Positions 30,025 through 39,246 of a stretch of 64,000 nt of DNA are shown one piece after another; the first letter of the stretch is position 1; each line of letters begins with the position of its first letter. The stretch comes from Altibacter lentus (GTDB lineage Bacteria; Bacteroidota; Bacteroidia; Flavobacteriales; Flavobacteriaceae): positions 2,186,963-2,250,962 of the forward strand of contig NZ_KN050846.1 in the NCBI RefSeq assembly GCF_000746845.1. Direction: 5' to 3'. The notes below the pieces were generated by a model. It had not been told where the DNA came from, ran no database searches, and worked only from the letters and a program-made list of their open reading frames with translations. Both the position numbers and the translations under genes were made by a program.

Positions 30025-30834
30025 ATGAAAGAAAAGAGAATCTTGTATGTGTCTTCTGAAGTAATTCCTTACTTGCCGGAGACCGAGATTTCTTCAATGT
30101 CGTTTGAAGCCCCAAGGATGGTAAACAATAATGAAGGTCAAATTCGAATCTTCATGCCACGTTACGGAAACATCAATGAACGAAGACACCAGCTGCACGA
30201 AGTGATTCGGCTTTCGGGTATGAACCTGGTGATCAACGACATCGATATGCCACTCATTATTAAAGTAGCGTCCATACCCAAAGAGCGTATGCAAGTCTAT
30301 TTTATAGATAACGAAGACTATTTTAAACGTAAGGCAACCTACGCCGATGAGGACGGTAATTTCTTTTCCGATAATGATGAACGTGCCATCTTCTTTGCCA
30401 AAGGAGTCATTGAAACGGTAAAAAAATTAAACTGGTCCCCGGACATTATCCATGTTCACGGATGGCTTGCGTCCTTTCTGCCATTATACCTTCGCAATTA
30501 CTACGATAACGAGCCATTGTTCGAAAACAGTAAAATAGTTACTTCACTATACAATCAGGGATTCGATGATACGTTAGATAAGGAAGTTATTGAAAAAATA
30601 AAGTTCGATGGGATCCCCGAAGAAGCAGTGGCAGAACTGAAAGACCCTACTTACGTCAATATGATGAAGGTAGCTGTTCGAAACTCAGACGCTGTTATCG
30701 TTGGTTCTGAAGAGATTCCCGAGGAATTGAACAAATTTATCAAGACCATTGAAAAACCTGTGTTAAACTATCACAATATGGATGAGTTTTCCCAGGCGTA
30801 TTTAGATTTTTACCAATCGAAAGTATTGGTATAA
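30025..30834 (+). CDS. Short glycogen/starch-synthase-like protein (GT5 N-domain only)
   Basis: A 269-aa protein matching only the N-terminal catalytic half of ADP-glucose glycogen synthase: opening RILYVSSEVIPYLPET, MPRYGNINERRHQ, YFIDNEDYFKR, and DIIHVHGWLASFLPLYL. The second Rossmann domain, which holds the nucleotide-sugar site, is absent; full enzymes are near 470 aa. Such short forms are widespread in Bacteroidota in this place, upstream of DUF4270 and glmS, so it is not a local truncation. Whether it has enzyme activity is unknown. There is a 10-base gap (15 to the chosen ATG) to the next gene. Confidence 0.85.
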   Translation: MKEKRILYVSSEVIPYLPETEISSMSFEAPRMVNNNEGQIRIFMPRYGNINERRHQLHEVIRLSGMNLVINDIDMPLIIKVASIPKERMQVYFIDNEDYFKRKATYADEDGNFFSDNDERAIFFAKGVIETVKKLNWSPDIIHVHGWLASFLPLYLRNYYDNEPLFENSKIVTSLYNQGFDDTLDKEVIEKIKFDGIPEEAVAELKDPTYVNMMKVAVRNSDAVIVGSEEIPEELNKFIKTIEKPVLNYHNMDEFSQAYLDFYQSKVLV

Positions 30835-30849
30835 CACACAAAATTGCAC

Positions 30850-32445
30850 ATGAATATCAAGAACTTATTGCCAAAATTAACGGCAATCCTTTTATCTATA
30901 ATTGCCCTTTCTTCCTGTGAAGAGGACCTGTCGCCAATCAATTCTGAAATTATTGGGGCACAGAACTTCAATTCAGACCTGTATGTCACAGACAACTTGG
31001 TATCCTTCAGCAGAAAACTGTTTCCGGTGCAAACCAACAATTTACCCAGCTACCAGTTAGGGATCTATAACAACGAGGTATACGGTCGATCGACCATTAA
31101 TTTGTTGTCTCAAGTGACCATGGAAGTGCCAAATCCTGAGTTTGGCGATAGCACCGAACTGGAAAAGGTATTTTTATATATTCCATTCTTTAGTACCAGC
31201 ACCGTGTCAAACGATGTCACTACCTACGAGCTGGATTCGGTATACGGAGATGCCCCAATCAATATCACGCTCTATGAGTCTAATTATTTTTTGCGGGACT
31301 TCGACCCAAACACAAATTTTGAAGTACCCCAGAAGTATTACTCGAATCAAGGACCATTATTTGAAAAATTCTTAGGTCCGGTCATCGGGATGGTCGAGGA
31401 ATTTACACCTAGTGCCGATGAAATTATAGCTGTAGAGGACGATCCGGAAACCGAAGAAGATGAGGAAGAACGTCTGCCTCCCGGACTTCGAGTAGAATTG
31501 CCCATTGAGTTCTTTAAAGAAAAGATTATCGACAAAGAAGGCGAACCGGAACTTTTGAACAATAATAATTTCAAGAATTATTTCAGAGGGATCTATTTTA
31601 AAGTTTCTTCACCAAATAATGATGGGAGTCTGTTCCTTTTCAATGCGGCTGCCGCCAGAATAACACTGGAGTATACCTTTAAAACTATTGGCGCAGATCC
31701 AGACGCAGAGCGCAATGATGCCGATTTCGAATTATCTTTTAAAGGGATCAACGTCAACACCTTCGATAATGAGCTGGATCCTGTTATCGCTTCACAATTG
31801 ATCACTCCCGATGTTGAAAATGGAGAAGAGAACCTGTACCTAAGAGGCGGGGATGGGATCATTTCGGTGATCGAACTTTTCGGAGACATCGATAACAAAA
31901 AGATCTTGGACGGAGTCCTGGTAGACGGGCAGAACGGAGTCCCGGACGAATTGGATTCCTTGCGTTTGGAAAACTGGTTGATCAACGAAGCGAATCTCAT
32001 ATTCTACGTAAATCAATCGAAGATCCCGGGAGGAGCCACAGAGCCGGAAAGACTTGTGCTGTTTAATATTACGGAAGGAACATTGCTTGCAGACTACGAT
32101 TTCGATCCTACCATAGGCGAAGAACCTGTCAATGCTGTTGTGGACCACCTGGGTAGGCTGGAGCGCGGCAGTGATGAGAACGGGGATTTCTATAAAATCC
32201 GAATCACTACACATTTGAGTAACCTCATACGAAGAGATTCCTTGAATGTGCCTTTAGGACTTATGGTCACACAAAATGTGTTGGTGACAGATTTTCAGGA
32301 TCTGGAAAATACACAATCACCGGGAATCGATAAGGTTCCTGCAGCCACAATACTGTCGCCTCAAGGGACAGTTCTGTTTGGGAATAATACAACCAATTCA
32401 GATAAAAGGCTGAAACTTCAGATCTTCTATACGAAGCCTAACTAA
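30850..32445 (+). CDS. DUF4270 lipoprotein
   Basis: A 531-aa lipoprotein of the DUF4270 family. The lipoprotein signal ends in LLSIIALSSC, followed by EEDLSPINSEIIGAQNF. Conserved blocks include YQLGIYNNEVYGRSTINLLSQV, the acidic loop VEDDPETEEDEEERLPPGLR and the ending ATILSPQGTVLFGNN. The ATG at 30850 is preferred over a TTG two codons earlier. The family is fixed between the short glycogen-synthase-like gene and glmS in Flavobacteriaceae, which hints at a cell-envelope job, but no function is proven. Confidence 0.88.
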   Translation: MNIKNLLPKLTAILLSIIALSSCEEDLSPINSEIIGAQNFNSDLYVTDNLVSFSRKLFPVQTNNLPSYQLGIYNNEVYGRSTINLLSQVTMEVPNPEFGDSTELEKVFLYIPFFSTSTVSNDVTTYELDSVYGDAPINITLYESNYFLRDFDPNTNFEVPQKYYSNQGPLFEKFLGPVIGMVEEFTPSADEIIAVEDDPETEEDEEERLPPGLRVELPIEFFKEKIIDKEGEPELLNNNNFKNYFRGIYFKVSSPNNDGSLFLFNAAAARITLEYTFKTIGADPDAERNDADFELSFKGINVNTFDNELDPVIASQLITPDVENGEENLYLRGGDGIISVIELFGDIDNKKILDGVLVDGQNGVPDELDSLRLENWLINEANLIFYVNQSKIPGGATEPERLVLFNITEGTLLADYDFDPTIGEEPVNAVVDHLGRLERGSDENGDFYKIRITTHLSNLIRRDSLNVPLGLMVTQNVLVTDFQDLENTQSPGIDKVPAATILSPQGTVLFGNNTTNSDKRLKLQIFYTKPN

Positions 32446-32456
32446 AAGAGAACGTC

Positions 32457-34304
32457 ATGTGCGGAATTGTTGGATATATTGGAAAAAGAGATGCCTATCC
32501 CATTGTGCTTAATGGATTAAAGCGTTTGGAATATAGAGGGTATGACAGTGCCGGGATCGCACTTTTTGACGGGTCCGAAATCCAGCTGTGTAAAACAAAA
32601 GGCAAGGTCTCCGATCTGGAAGAAAAAGTTGAAAGATCAATCTCTTCCAAAGGAAATTTAGGAATGGGTCATACGCGTTGGGCAACCCACGGTGTGCCAA
32701 ACGATATCAATTCGCATCCACATTACTCGAACAGTGGTGACCTGGTAATTATACACAACGGGATCATCGAGAATTACACTGCGCTTAAAAAAGAATTGCT
32801 CAACAGAGGGTATTCGTTCACCTCTGATACCGATACCGAAGTCTTGGTAAACCTTATTGAAGATGTTAAGAAAAAGGAAAAGGTAAAACTGGGTAAGGCC
32901 GTACAGATCGCACTCAATCAAGTGGTGGGAGCGTATGCGATCGCCTTATTTGACAGGAACAAACCCGATGAGATCGTTGTAGCAAAACTAGGTAGTCCGC
33001 TAGCCATTGGAATAGGGGATGACGAATTTTTTGTAGCAAGTGATGCTTCACCCTTTATCGAATTTACAAACAATGCTATCTATCTCGAGGATGAGGAGAT
33101 GGCGATCATTCGCCTGGGACGTGACGTAAAAGTTCGAAAGATCAAGGATGATTCCTTGGTAGCTCCTTATGTGCATGAGCTTCAGTTAAATCTTGAACAA
33201 ATTGAAAAAGGAGGCTTCGATCATTTTATGCTGAAGGAGATCTACGAACAACCTTCGGTAATTAAAGATACGTATCGAGGTCGTTTGCTTGTTAATGAGG
33301 GCATTATAAAATTAGGAGGGCTTGAAGATTATATCGAAAAGTTCATTCAGGCAGACAGGATCATTGTGGTGGCATGTGGGACATCGTGGCACGCAGGACT
33401 GGTAGCCGAATACATTTTTGAAGATTGGGCACGCATTCCTGTTGAAGTAGAATACGCTTCAGAATTTAGATACCGCAATCCTATCATTACTGAAAAAGAT
33501 GTCGTGATCGCTATTTCACAAAGTGGCGAAACAGCCGATACCTTGGCGGCCATCAAACTTGCTAAGGAGAAAGGTGCTTTTGTGTATGGTATTTGTAATG
33601 TCGTGGGATCAACGATTTCCCGCGAGACCCACAGCGGTACATACACCCACGCAGGTCCGGAGATTGGAGTGGCGTCGACCAAAGCATTCACGACACAGAT
33701 CACAGTATTGACCATGATCGCTTTGAAACTGGCCAAGAAAAAAGGAACAATTTCCCATAGGGATTATATGGTTCATCTTCGGGAACTGGAACTTATTCCT
33801 GCCAAAGTAGAAGAGACGTTAAAAACAGATGAGAACATCCAAAAGATCGCCGAGATCTTTAAAAATGCCAAAAACTTCCTGTATTTAGGGAGAGGATATA
33901 ATTTTCCCGTGGCGCTGGAAGGTGCTTTAAAACTAAAGGAGATATCGTATATCCATGCCGAAGGCTATCCTGCCGCCGAAATGAAACACGGGCCTATCGC
34001 CTTGATCGATGAGCACATGCCGGTAGTGGTCATTGCCGTTAACAGCAACCATTACGAAAAAGTGGTAAGTAACATTCAGGAGATCAAATCACGTGCAGGA
34101 AAGATCATTGCCGTTGTCACCGAGGGTGATACAACGGTTAAAGAAATGGCCGATTATATCATGGAAGTTCCACCTACCCCGGAAACCTTAACGCCATTAG
34201 TAACCACAATCCCTTTACAGTTGTTGTCTTACCACATTGCAGTCATGCTGGGTAGAAATGTCGACCAGCCGCGAAATCTGGCAAAGTCTGTAACGGTTGA
34301 ATAA
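32457..34304 (+). CDS. glmS: Glutamine--fructose-6-phosphate aminotransferase
   Basis: Makes glucosamine-6-phosphate from fructose-6-phosphate and glutamine, the first step to UDP-GlcNAc for peptidoglycan and lipopolysaccharide; 615 aa. The N-terminal Ntn glutaminase domain starts MCGIVGYIGKRDAYP, with Cys2 the mature nucleophile. Two SIS isomerase domains follow (VVACGTSWHAG, AISQSGETADTLAA, FLYLGRGYNFPVALEGALKL) and it ends DQPRNLAKSVTVE. No glmS ribozyme fits in the 11-base gap upstream, so it is read with the DUF4270 gene. Confidence 0.98.
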   Translation: MCGIVGYIGKRDAYPIVLNGLKRLEYRGYDSAGIALFDGSEIQLCKTKGKVSDLEEKVERSISSKGNLGMGHTRWATHGVPNDINSHPHYSNSGDLVIIHNGIIENYTALKKELLNRGYSFTSDTDTEVLVNLIEDVKKKEKVKLGKAVQIALNQVVGAYAIALFDRNKPDEIVVAKLGSPLAIGIGDDEFFVASDASPFIEFTNNAIYLEDEEMAIIRLGRDVKVRKIKDDSLVAPYVHELQLNLEQIEKGGFDHFMLKEIYEQPSVIKDTYRGRLLVNEGIIKLGGLEDYIEKFIQADRIIVVACGTSWHAGLVAEYIFEDWARIPVEVEYASEFRYRNPIITEKDVVIAISQSGETADTLAAIKLAKEKGAFVYGICNVVGSTISRETHSGTYTHAGPEIGVASTKAFTTQITVLTMIALKLAKKKGTISHRDYMVHLRELELIPAKVEETLKTDENIQKIAEIFKNAKNFLYLGRGYNFPVALEGALKLKEISYIHAEGYPAAEMKHGPIALIDEHMPVVVIAVNSNHYEKVVSNIQEIKSRAGKIIAVVTEGDTTVKEMADYIMEVPPTPETLTPLVTTIPLQLLSYHIAVMLGRNVDQPRNLAKSVTVE

Positions 34305-34418
34305 AAGGAGGCTGCTCACCACTTTGGAACTTAGCTGTTTTTCTGAAGACAACCTCACTAAGAACCCGAAATAGAATACAGCACCAAACTTCCCGCATTT
34401 TATATTATTTTTATCGGA

Positions 34419-35168
34419 ATGAAATCTGTCATCAATCTCATTTCCGGACCCCGAAACCTTTCTACGGCGATCATGTATGCTTTTGCACAGCGAAGTGACT
34501 GTACGGTGCTGGACGAACCTTTCTATGGCTATTATTTGCAACACGCCCAAGAAGTTGTTTCCCATCCGGCCGAAGCACAGATTCTCCGTACTATGGAGCT
34601 GGAGGATACCAAGATAATCCATGGCATTGACCAGCTTGCTTACAAGTCTCACGTCTTTGTAAAAGGAATGGCGCATCATTATTTACAGTCCGATCCTTCC
34701 TTTATTTTGAATTGGAACAATGTGATCCTGATCCGGCATCCTAAAAAGCTCATCGCCTCCTTTTCAAAGGTGATAAAAGAACCCGGATTGAAGGATATTG
34801 GTATCAAGAAGGCTGCAGAATTATTTTTATATCTTAAAGAAAACAACCGAACTCCCATCGTGATCGATAGTGATGAGCTTTTAAAGGCTCCTGAAAGATA
34901 TCTTCGGAAACTGTGTGCAACACTGAAACTTCCGTTTGAGAGGGCTATGCTTTCCTGGCCCAAAGGAGGCATTCCCGAGGATGGCATTTGGGCATCCCAT
35001 TGGTATGAAAATGTTCATAATTCCACGGGATTCACCTTACAAAAGAGCAGTACACAACCGCTGCCGCAACGATTTGAACCACTACTGGCCGAAGCCATGC
35101 CTTATTACAACACCTTAAGAAACTACATTCTAAAAAACGATACCCATGCTCCAGACCTCCAACCCTAA
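34419..35168 (+). CDS. Sulfotransferase-like P-loop protein linked to an aminotransferase
   Basis: A 249-aa cytoplasmic protein of the sulfotransferase fold. The 5'-phosphosulfate-binding loop is replaced by SGPRNLSTAIM (residues 9-19), followed by FAQRSDCTVLDEPFYGYYL. A nucleotide-contacting region VILIRHPKKLIASFSKV and the C-terminal GIPEDGIWASHWYENVHNST complete the pattern. In plants the same sequence type forms the N-terminal half of the branched-chain-aminotransferase-like proteins, fused to a class IV aminotransferase. Here the two parts are separate genes that overlap by 23 bases. The reaction is unknown. Confidence 0.82.
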   Translation: MKSVINLISGPRNLSTAIMYAFAQRSDCTVLDEPFYGYYLQHAQEVVSHPAEAQILRTMELEDTKIIHGIDQLAYKSHVFVKGMAHHYLQSDPSFILNWNNVILIRHPKKLIASFSKVIKEPGLKDIGIKKAAELFLYLKENNRTPIVIDSDELLKAPERYLRKLCATLKLPFERAMLSWPKGGIPEDGIWASHWYENVHNSTGFTLQKSSTQPLPQRFEPLLAEAMPYYNTLRNYILKNDTHAPDLQP

Positions 35169-36039
35169 GAACGATTCGATACAAATCTTTATAAAGGATC
35201 GCCTGTATCCCCGGGCGGAAGCGAAGATCTCTGTCTTCGACAGCAGTGTACAAGGAGGTGATGCCGTGTGGGAAGGGCTGCGTGTCTATCCCGAAGGAAT
35301 TGTTTGTTTGAACAAGCACCTCACCCGTCTTCAGGAAAGTGCCAAGACATTGGCTTTTTCCGATATTCCGTCAAAGGAGACCATTAAAAAAGCGATACGC
35401 GAAACTCTGGAAGCCAATGGAATGACCGATGAGACCCATATTCGATTGACACTTACCAGAGGTGAGAAGATCACCAGCGGGATGGACCCAAGATTGAACC
35501 AAAGCGGTTCCTGCCTTATCGTGCTTGCAGAGTGGAAACCTTTGGTCTACGACAATAACTCGGGGATCAAAGTAATAAGTACAAGCCAGCGGCGTAATGC
35601 GCCGCAATTCTTAGACAGTAAGATCCATCATAACAATTTACTGAACAATATCATTGCGAAGATACAGGCCAATGTAGCAGGTAAGGACGCCGGACTCATG
35701 CTGGATGACCGAGGTTTTGTAGCCGAGCTCAACGGGAGTAACCTTTTTATGGTAAAGGGAGGTAGCGTATTTACGCCCTACGCACACGCCTGCCTGCCGG
35801 GAATTACGAGAGCTACGGTCATGGAACTGTGCCAAAAAAATGATATTGAGATCTTTGAGCAGGACATTACCCTGTCTCAAATGTACAATGCCGATGGTGT
35901 CTTTGCTACGGGCACTATGGGAGAATTAACACCTGTGGTGGAGATCGACGGGCGGGCCATTCCTAAAACCGATCCGCACATGGCAGCACTTATAACGCTG
36001 TTTAAAGACAAGGTAAGAAGTTATTGCGAGCCCTTGTAG
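35146..36039 (+). CDS. Class IV aminotransferase (branched-chain / D-amino-acid type)
   Basis: A 297-aa PLP enzyme. The fold type IV blocks are present: DSSVQGGDAVWEGLRVY, RLTLTRGEK, and the PLP Lys159 in FLDSKIHHNNLLNNI. Then comes AGLMLDDRGFVAELNGSNLF, the phosphate-binding LPGITRATVMELC, and FATGTMGELTPV. It may act on branched-chain amino acids, D-amino acids or aminodeoxychorismate; the sequence alone does not decide. It starts 23 bases inside the sulfotransferase-like gene in another frame, so the two are surely co-translated. Confidence 0.9.
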   Translation: MLQTSNPKNDSIQIFIKDRLYPRAEAKISVFDSSVQGGDAVWEGLRVYPEGIVCLNKHLTRLQESAKTLAFSDIPSKETIKKAIRETLEANGMTDETHIRLTLTRGEKITSGMDPRLNQSGSCLIVLAEWKPLVYDNNSGIKVISTSQRRNAPQFLDSKIHHNNLLNNIIAKIQANVAGKDAGLMLDDRGFVAELNGSNLFMVKGGSVFTPYAHACLPGITRATVMELCQKNDIEIFEQDITLSQMYNADGVFATGTMGELTPVVEIDGRAIPKTDPHMAALITLFKDKVRSYCEPL

Positions 36040-36160
36040 AAGCAGACCCGGGTAGCGATAGCAGCGGCATCCCCACAAAGCGACAGCGGCGATGGGATAC
36101 AGCGAATAGCGCGGTTCTCCTTGGACAAGGCTGTGGCGGCAGACAAGGAGAAACCCGCCA
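36040..36160 (+). repeat. GC-rich intergenic repeat, copy A
   Basis: The block from about 36045 has the core GGGTAGCGATAGCAGCGGC ATCC, an internal variable part, and then GATACAGCGAATAGCGCGG. The same order of blocks appears at 47320-47410 in copy B (GGGGTAGCAGCGGCATCC ... GATACAGCGGATGACCCGA). It is much richer in GC than its surroundings, and no continuous reading frame is shared. Such elements are scattered between genes in many flavobacterial genomes; the type resembles REP/MITE repeats. Confidence 0.65.
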
Positions 36161-36191
36161 AATAATTGCATTAAAAAATTCCGCTTTCCCA

Positions 36192-36223
36192 TTGCATATT
36201 TCTAAGAGAAAGAACTATCTTTG
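36192..36223 (+). promoter_or_regulatory. Promoter of atpDC
   Basis: TTG (36192-36194), 21 bases, then TATCTTTG (36216-36223), matching the Bacteroidota consensus. It leaves a leader of about 55 bases before the atpD ATG. Confidence 0.7.
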
Positions 36224-36278
36224 CACCGTTGAAAATCAGGGGGCTTTTAATGCCCTTGGATAACTAAAAAATAAATAG

Positions 36279-37790
<1,512 letters not shown>

Positions 37791-37809
37791 AAATTCATAA
37801 ACAGAAGAA

Positions 37810-38088
37810 ATGTACTTAGAAATTGTAACCCCCGAAGCCTCTATCGTGTCCGGTGAAGTAGAATCGGTAACCGTACCGGGAGTGGAAGGATCTTTTCAAA
37901 TGTTGAACAATCACGCCCCTATTGTTTCTTTATTACAAGAAGGAAAAGTGACGTTTAAGGGAAATCCGGTTATTGCCGAAGGATTTGAGAACAAGTTCCA
38001 AAAAGACAGTTCGGGAAAATGGACCTTGGAGATCAGCGGCGGAACGGTTGAGTGCAAAGACAATAAAGTGATCGTATTGGCAGATTAA
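37810..38088 (+). CDS. atpC: ATP synthase F1 subunit epsilon, short form
   Basis: A 92-aa epsilon subunit that has only the N-terminal beta-sandwich (LEIVTPEASIVSGEVESVTV, PGVEGSFQMLNNHAPIVSLL). The C-terminal pair of helices that inhibits ATP hydrolysis in other bacteria (family length ~130-140) is missing. The frame is intact and ends with CKDNKVIVLAD, so this is the normal short Bacteroidota form and not a truncation. Confidence 0.95.
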   Translation: MYLEIVTPEASIVSGEVESVTVPGVEGSFQMLNNHAPIVSLLQEGKVTFKGNPVIAEGFENKFQKDSSGKWTLEISGGTVECKDNKVIVLAD

Positions 38089-38115
38089 TCGGCATCATTC
38101 ACGATCTTATGTAAT

Positions 38116-38145
38116 AAAAACGCTCTCTTTTAGGGAGCGTTTTTT
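38116..38145. terminator. Bidirectional terminator between atpC and the GNAT gene
   Basis: Stem AAAAACGCTC (38116-38125) / GAGCGTTTTT (38135-38144), with A-run and T-run on opposite sides. It can stop both the plus-strand atpDC message and the convergent GNAT message. It slightly overlaps the GNAT stop codon. Confidence 0.85.
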
Positions 38146-38672
38146 GTTAGTGCGATCAATTCCCAACGCACCCCTTGAGATTCGTAAACAGATAATTTGT
38201 TAAAGCCCACGGCATAGTGTGCCTGTATCGAACGAGAATTGGCTGTATTCACCTCTGTGATTATGGTAGTGAATTCCGGTAAAAGAGCTTCTTGCATAGT
38301 CTTGTAGAGCATTCTAAAAATGCCTTGCTTCCTGTACTTCTTGTCAATACAAATTTGGCCCATAATCATATATGGAGTATTTGCTCCAAAGGCACGGTCA
38401 ATTTCGGTGAACATAGGTTTCAACACCTCGATCTCTTCCCGAAAGTGTGGGTGCATACATAGCGCATATCCCACTATCTTATGCTGCTCTTTCGCAACGA
38501 TGTGTGCACAGCGATCATTCATGCGCGTAAGGAGATCCAGATCGTGTTGTACGGTAACAAAGCCTTCGGCTTGTTTCACTTCGGAAGAAAGGGCTGCGGG
38601 CATGTTCTGTAACTGAAGCTGAAGGATCTGCTCGAGCTCCGCTTTTCGAGTGACCCTGGTATAGTGAATCAT
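38130..38672 (-). CDS. GNAT-family N-acetyltransferase
   Basis: A 180-aa acetyl-CoA-dependent acyltransferase. The acetyl-CoA-binding motif A is MIMGQICIDKKYRKQGIFRML (residues ~107-126, quoted in family form), followed by a C-terminal strand region with SIQAHYAVGF. The substrate is unknown. The ATG at 38672 begins MIHYTRVTRKAELEQIL. It is followed on the minus strand side by the MgtC gene 15 bases upstream, so the two may be read together. Confidence 0.9.
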   Translation of the reverse strand: MIHYTRVTRKAELEQILQLQLQNMPAALSSEVKQAEGFVTVQHDLDLLTRMNDRCAHIVAKEQHKIVGYALCMHPHFREEIEVLKPMFTEIDRAFGANTPYMIMGQICIDKKYRKQGIFRMLYKTMQEALLPEFTTIITEVNTANSRSIQAHYAVGFNKLSVYESQGVRWELIALTKNAP

Positions 38673-38687
38673 GGCTGTGGTAAGGCT

Positions 38688-39119
38688 TTAGGAATCATCA
38701 TTTTTATCTTTACCAATCTTACTGTCGATGATGCCGAACACATAGTTAATGAGAACAACAACAGCGGTTAAAATGCCCAATTCCCAAAAGAGCCCGAAAC
38801 CTGCCATACAGCCCGCAGCCGCGCTACACCAAATGGTTGCCGCTGTGGTAAGCCCATAGATGTCTTTCCCGCGTTGCATAATGGTTCCGGCTCCTAAAAA
38901 CCCCACCCCGATCACCACTTGACTTAACACACGGGTGATATCAACATGCTCCTCACCCATGAAACGAAGGGAAAGCAAAATAAAGACTGCTGCGCCCAAT
39001 GAGACCAGCATATTGGTTTTTAGCCCGGCACTCTTTTTCTTGTACTCACGTTCAATACCTATAAGAAGCCCTGCGCCAATGGCACAACCTATTCGAATGG
39101 CAAACTCGTATATTTCCAT
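38688..39119 (-). CDS. MgtC/SapB-family membrane protein
   Basis: A 143-aa protein with four to five hydrophobic segments. It begins MEIYEFAIRIGCAIGAGLLIGIEREYKKKSAGLKT-like (family signature GxxIGxER with KxAGLRT), then VVIGVGFLGAGTIMQRG and GLTTAATIWCSAAAGCMAG. The family is tied to magnesium stress and acid survival, and often regulates P-type or F-type ATPases. The ATG at 39119 is chosen over a TTG two codons upstream. Upstream, a near-consensus promoter TTG-N21-TATCCTTG reads toward it. Confidence 0.92.
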   Translation of the reverse strand: MEIYEFAIRIGCAIGAGLLIGIEREYKKKSAGLKTNMLVSLGAAVFILLSLRFMGEEHVDITRVLSQVVIGVGFLGAGTIMQRGKDIYGLTTAATIWCSAAAGCMAGFGLFWELGILTAVVVLINYVFGIIDSKIGKDKNDDS

Positions 39120-39214
39120 AACCAAGGATACTAATTTAAAGTTACTAAATTCAAATGATTTTATTTAGAAGTGTCGTTCAAAATTAATTGGTGTTTCGGC
39201 GCAGATTTCCTCAA

Positions 39215-39242
39215 TTGCTTTTGGGTAGCTTTAGTATCTTTG
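39215..39242 (+). promoter_or_regulatory. Promoter of the bioFDA operon
   Basis: TTG (39215-39217), 17 bases, TATCTTTG (39235-39242), then only 4 bases to the bioF ATG, so the transcript would be leaderless or nearly so. No BirA operator palindrome was recognised. Confidence 0.65.
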
Positions 39243-39246
39243 GCTC

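Noticed and set aside
32446..32456. glmS ribozyme
   Set aside because: Only 11 bases separate glmS from the DUF4270 gene, so the ribozyme cannot fit.
34304..34330. AAGGAGG next to the glmS stop as a Shine-Dalgarno sequence
   Set aside because: No start codon follows at 5-10 bases; the next gene begins about 110 bases later, and this group of bacteria hardly uses such sites.
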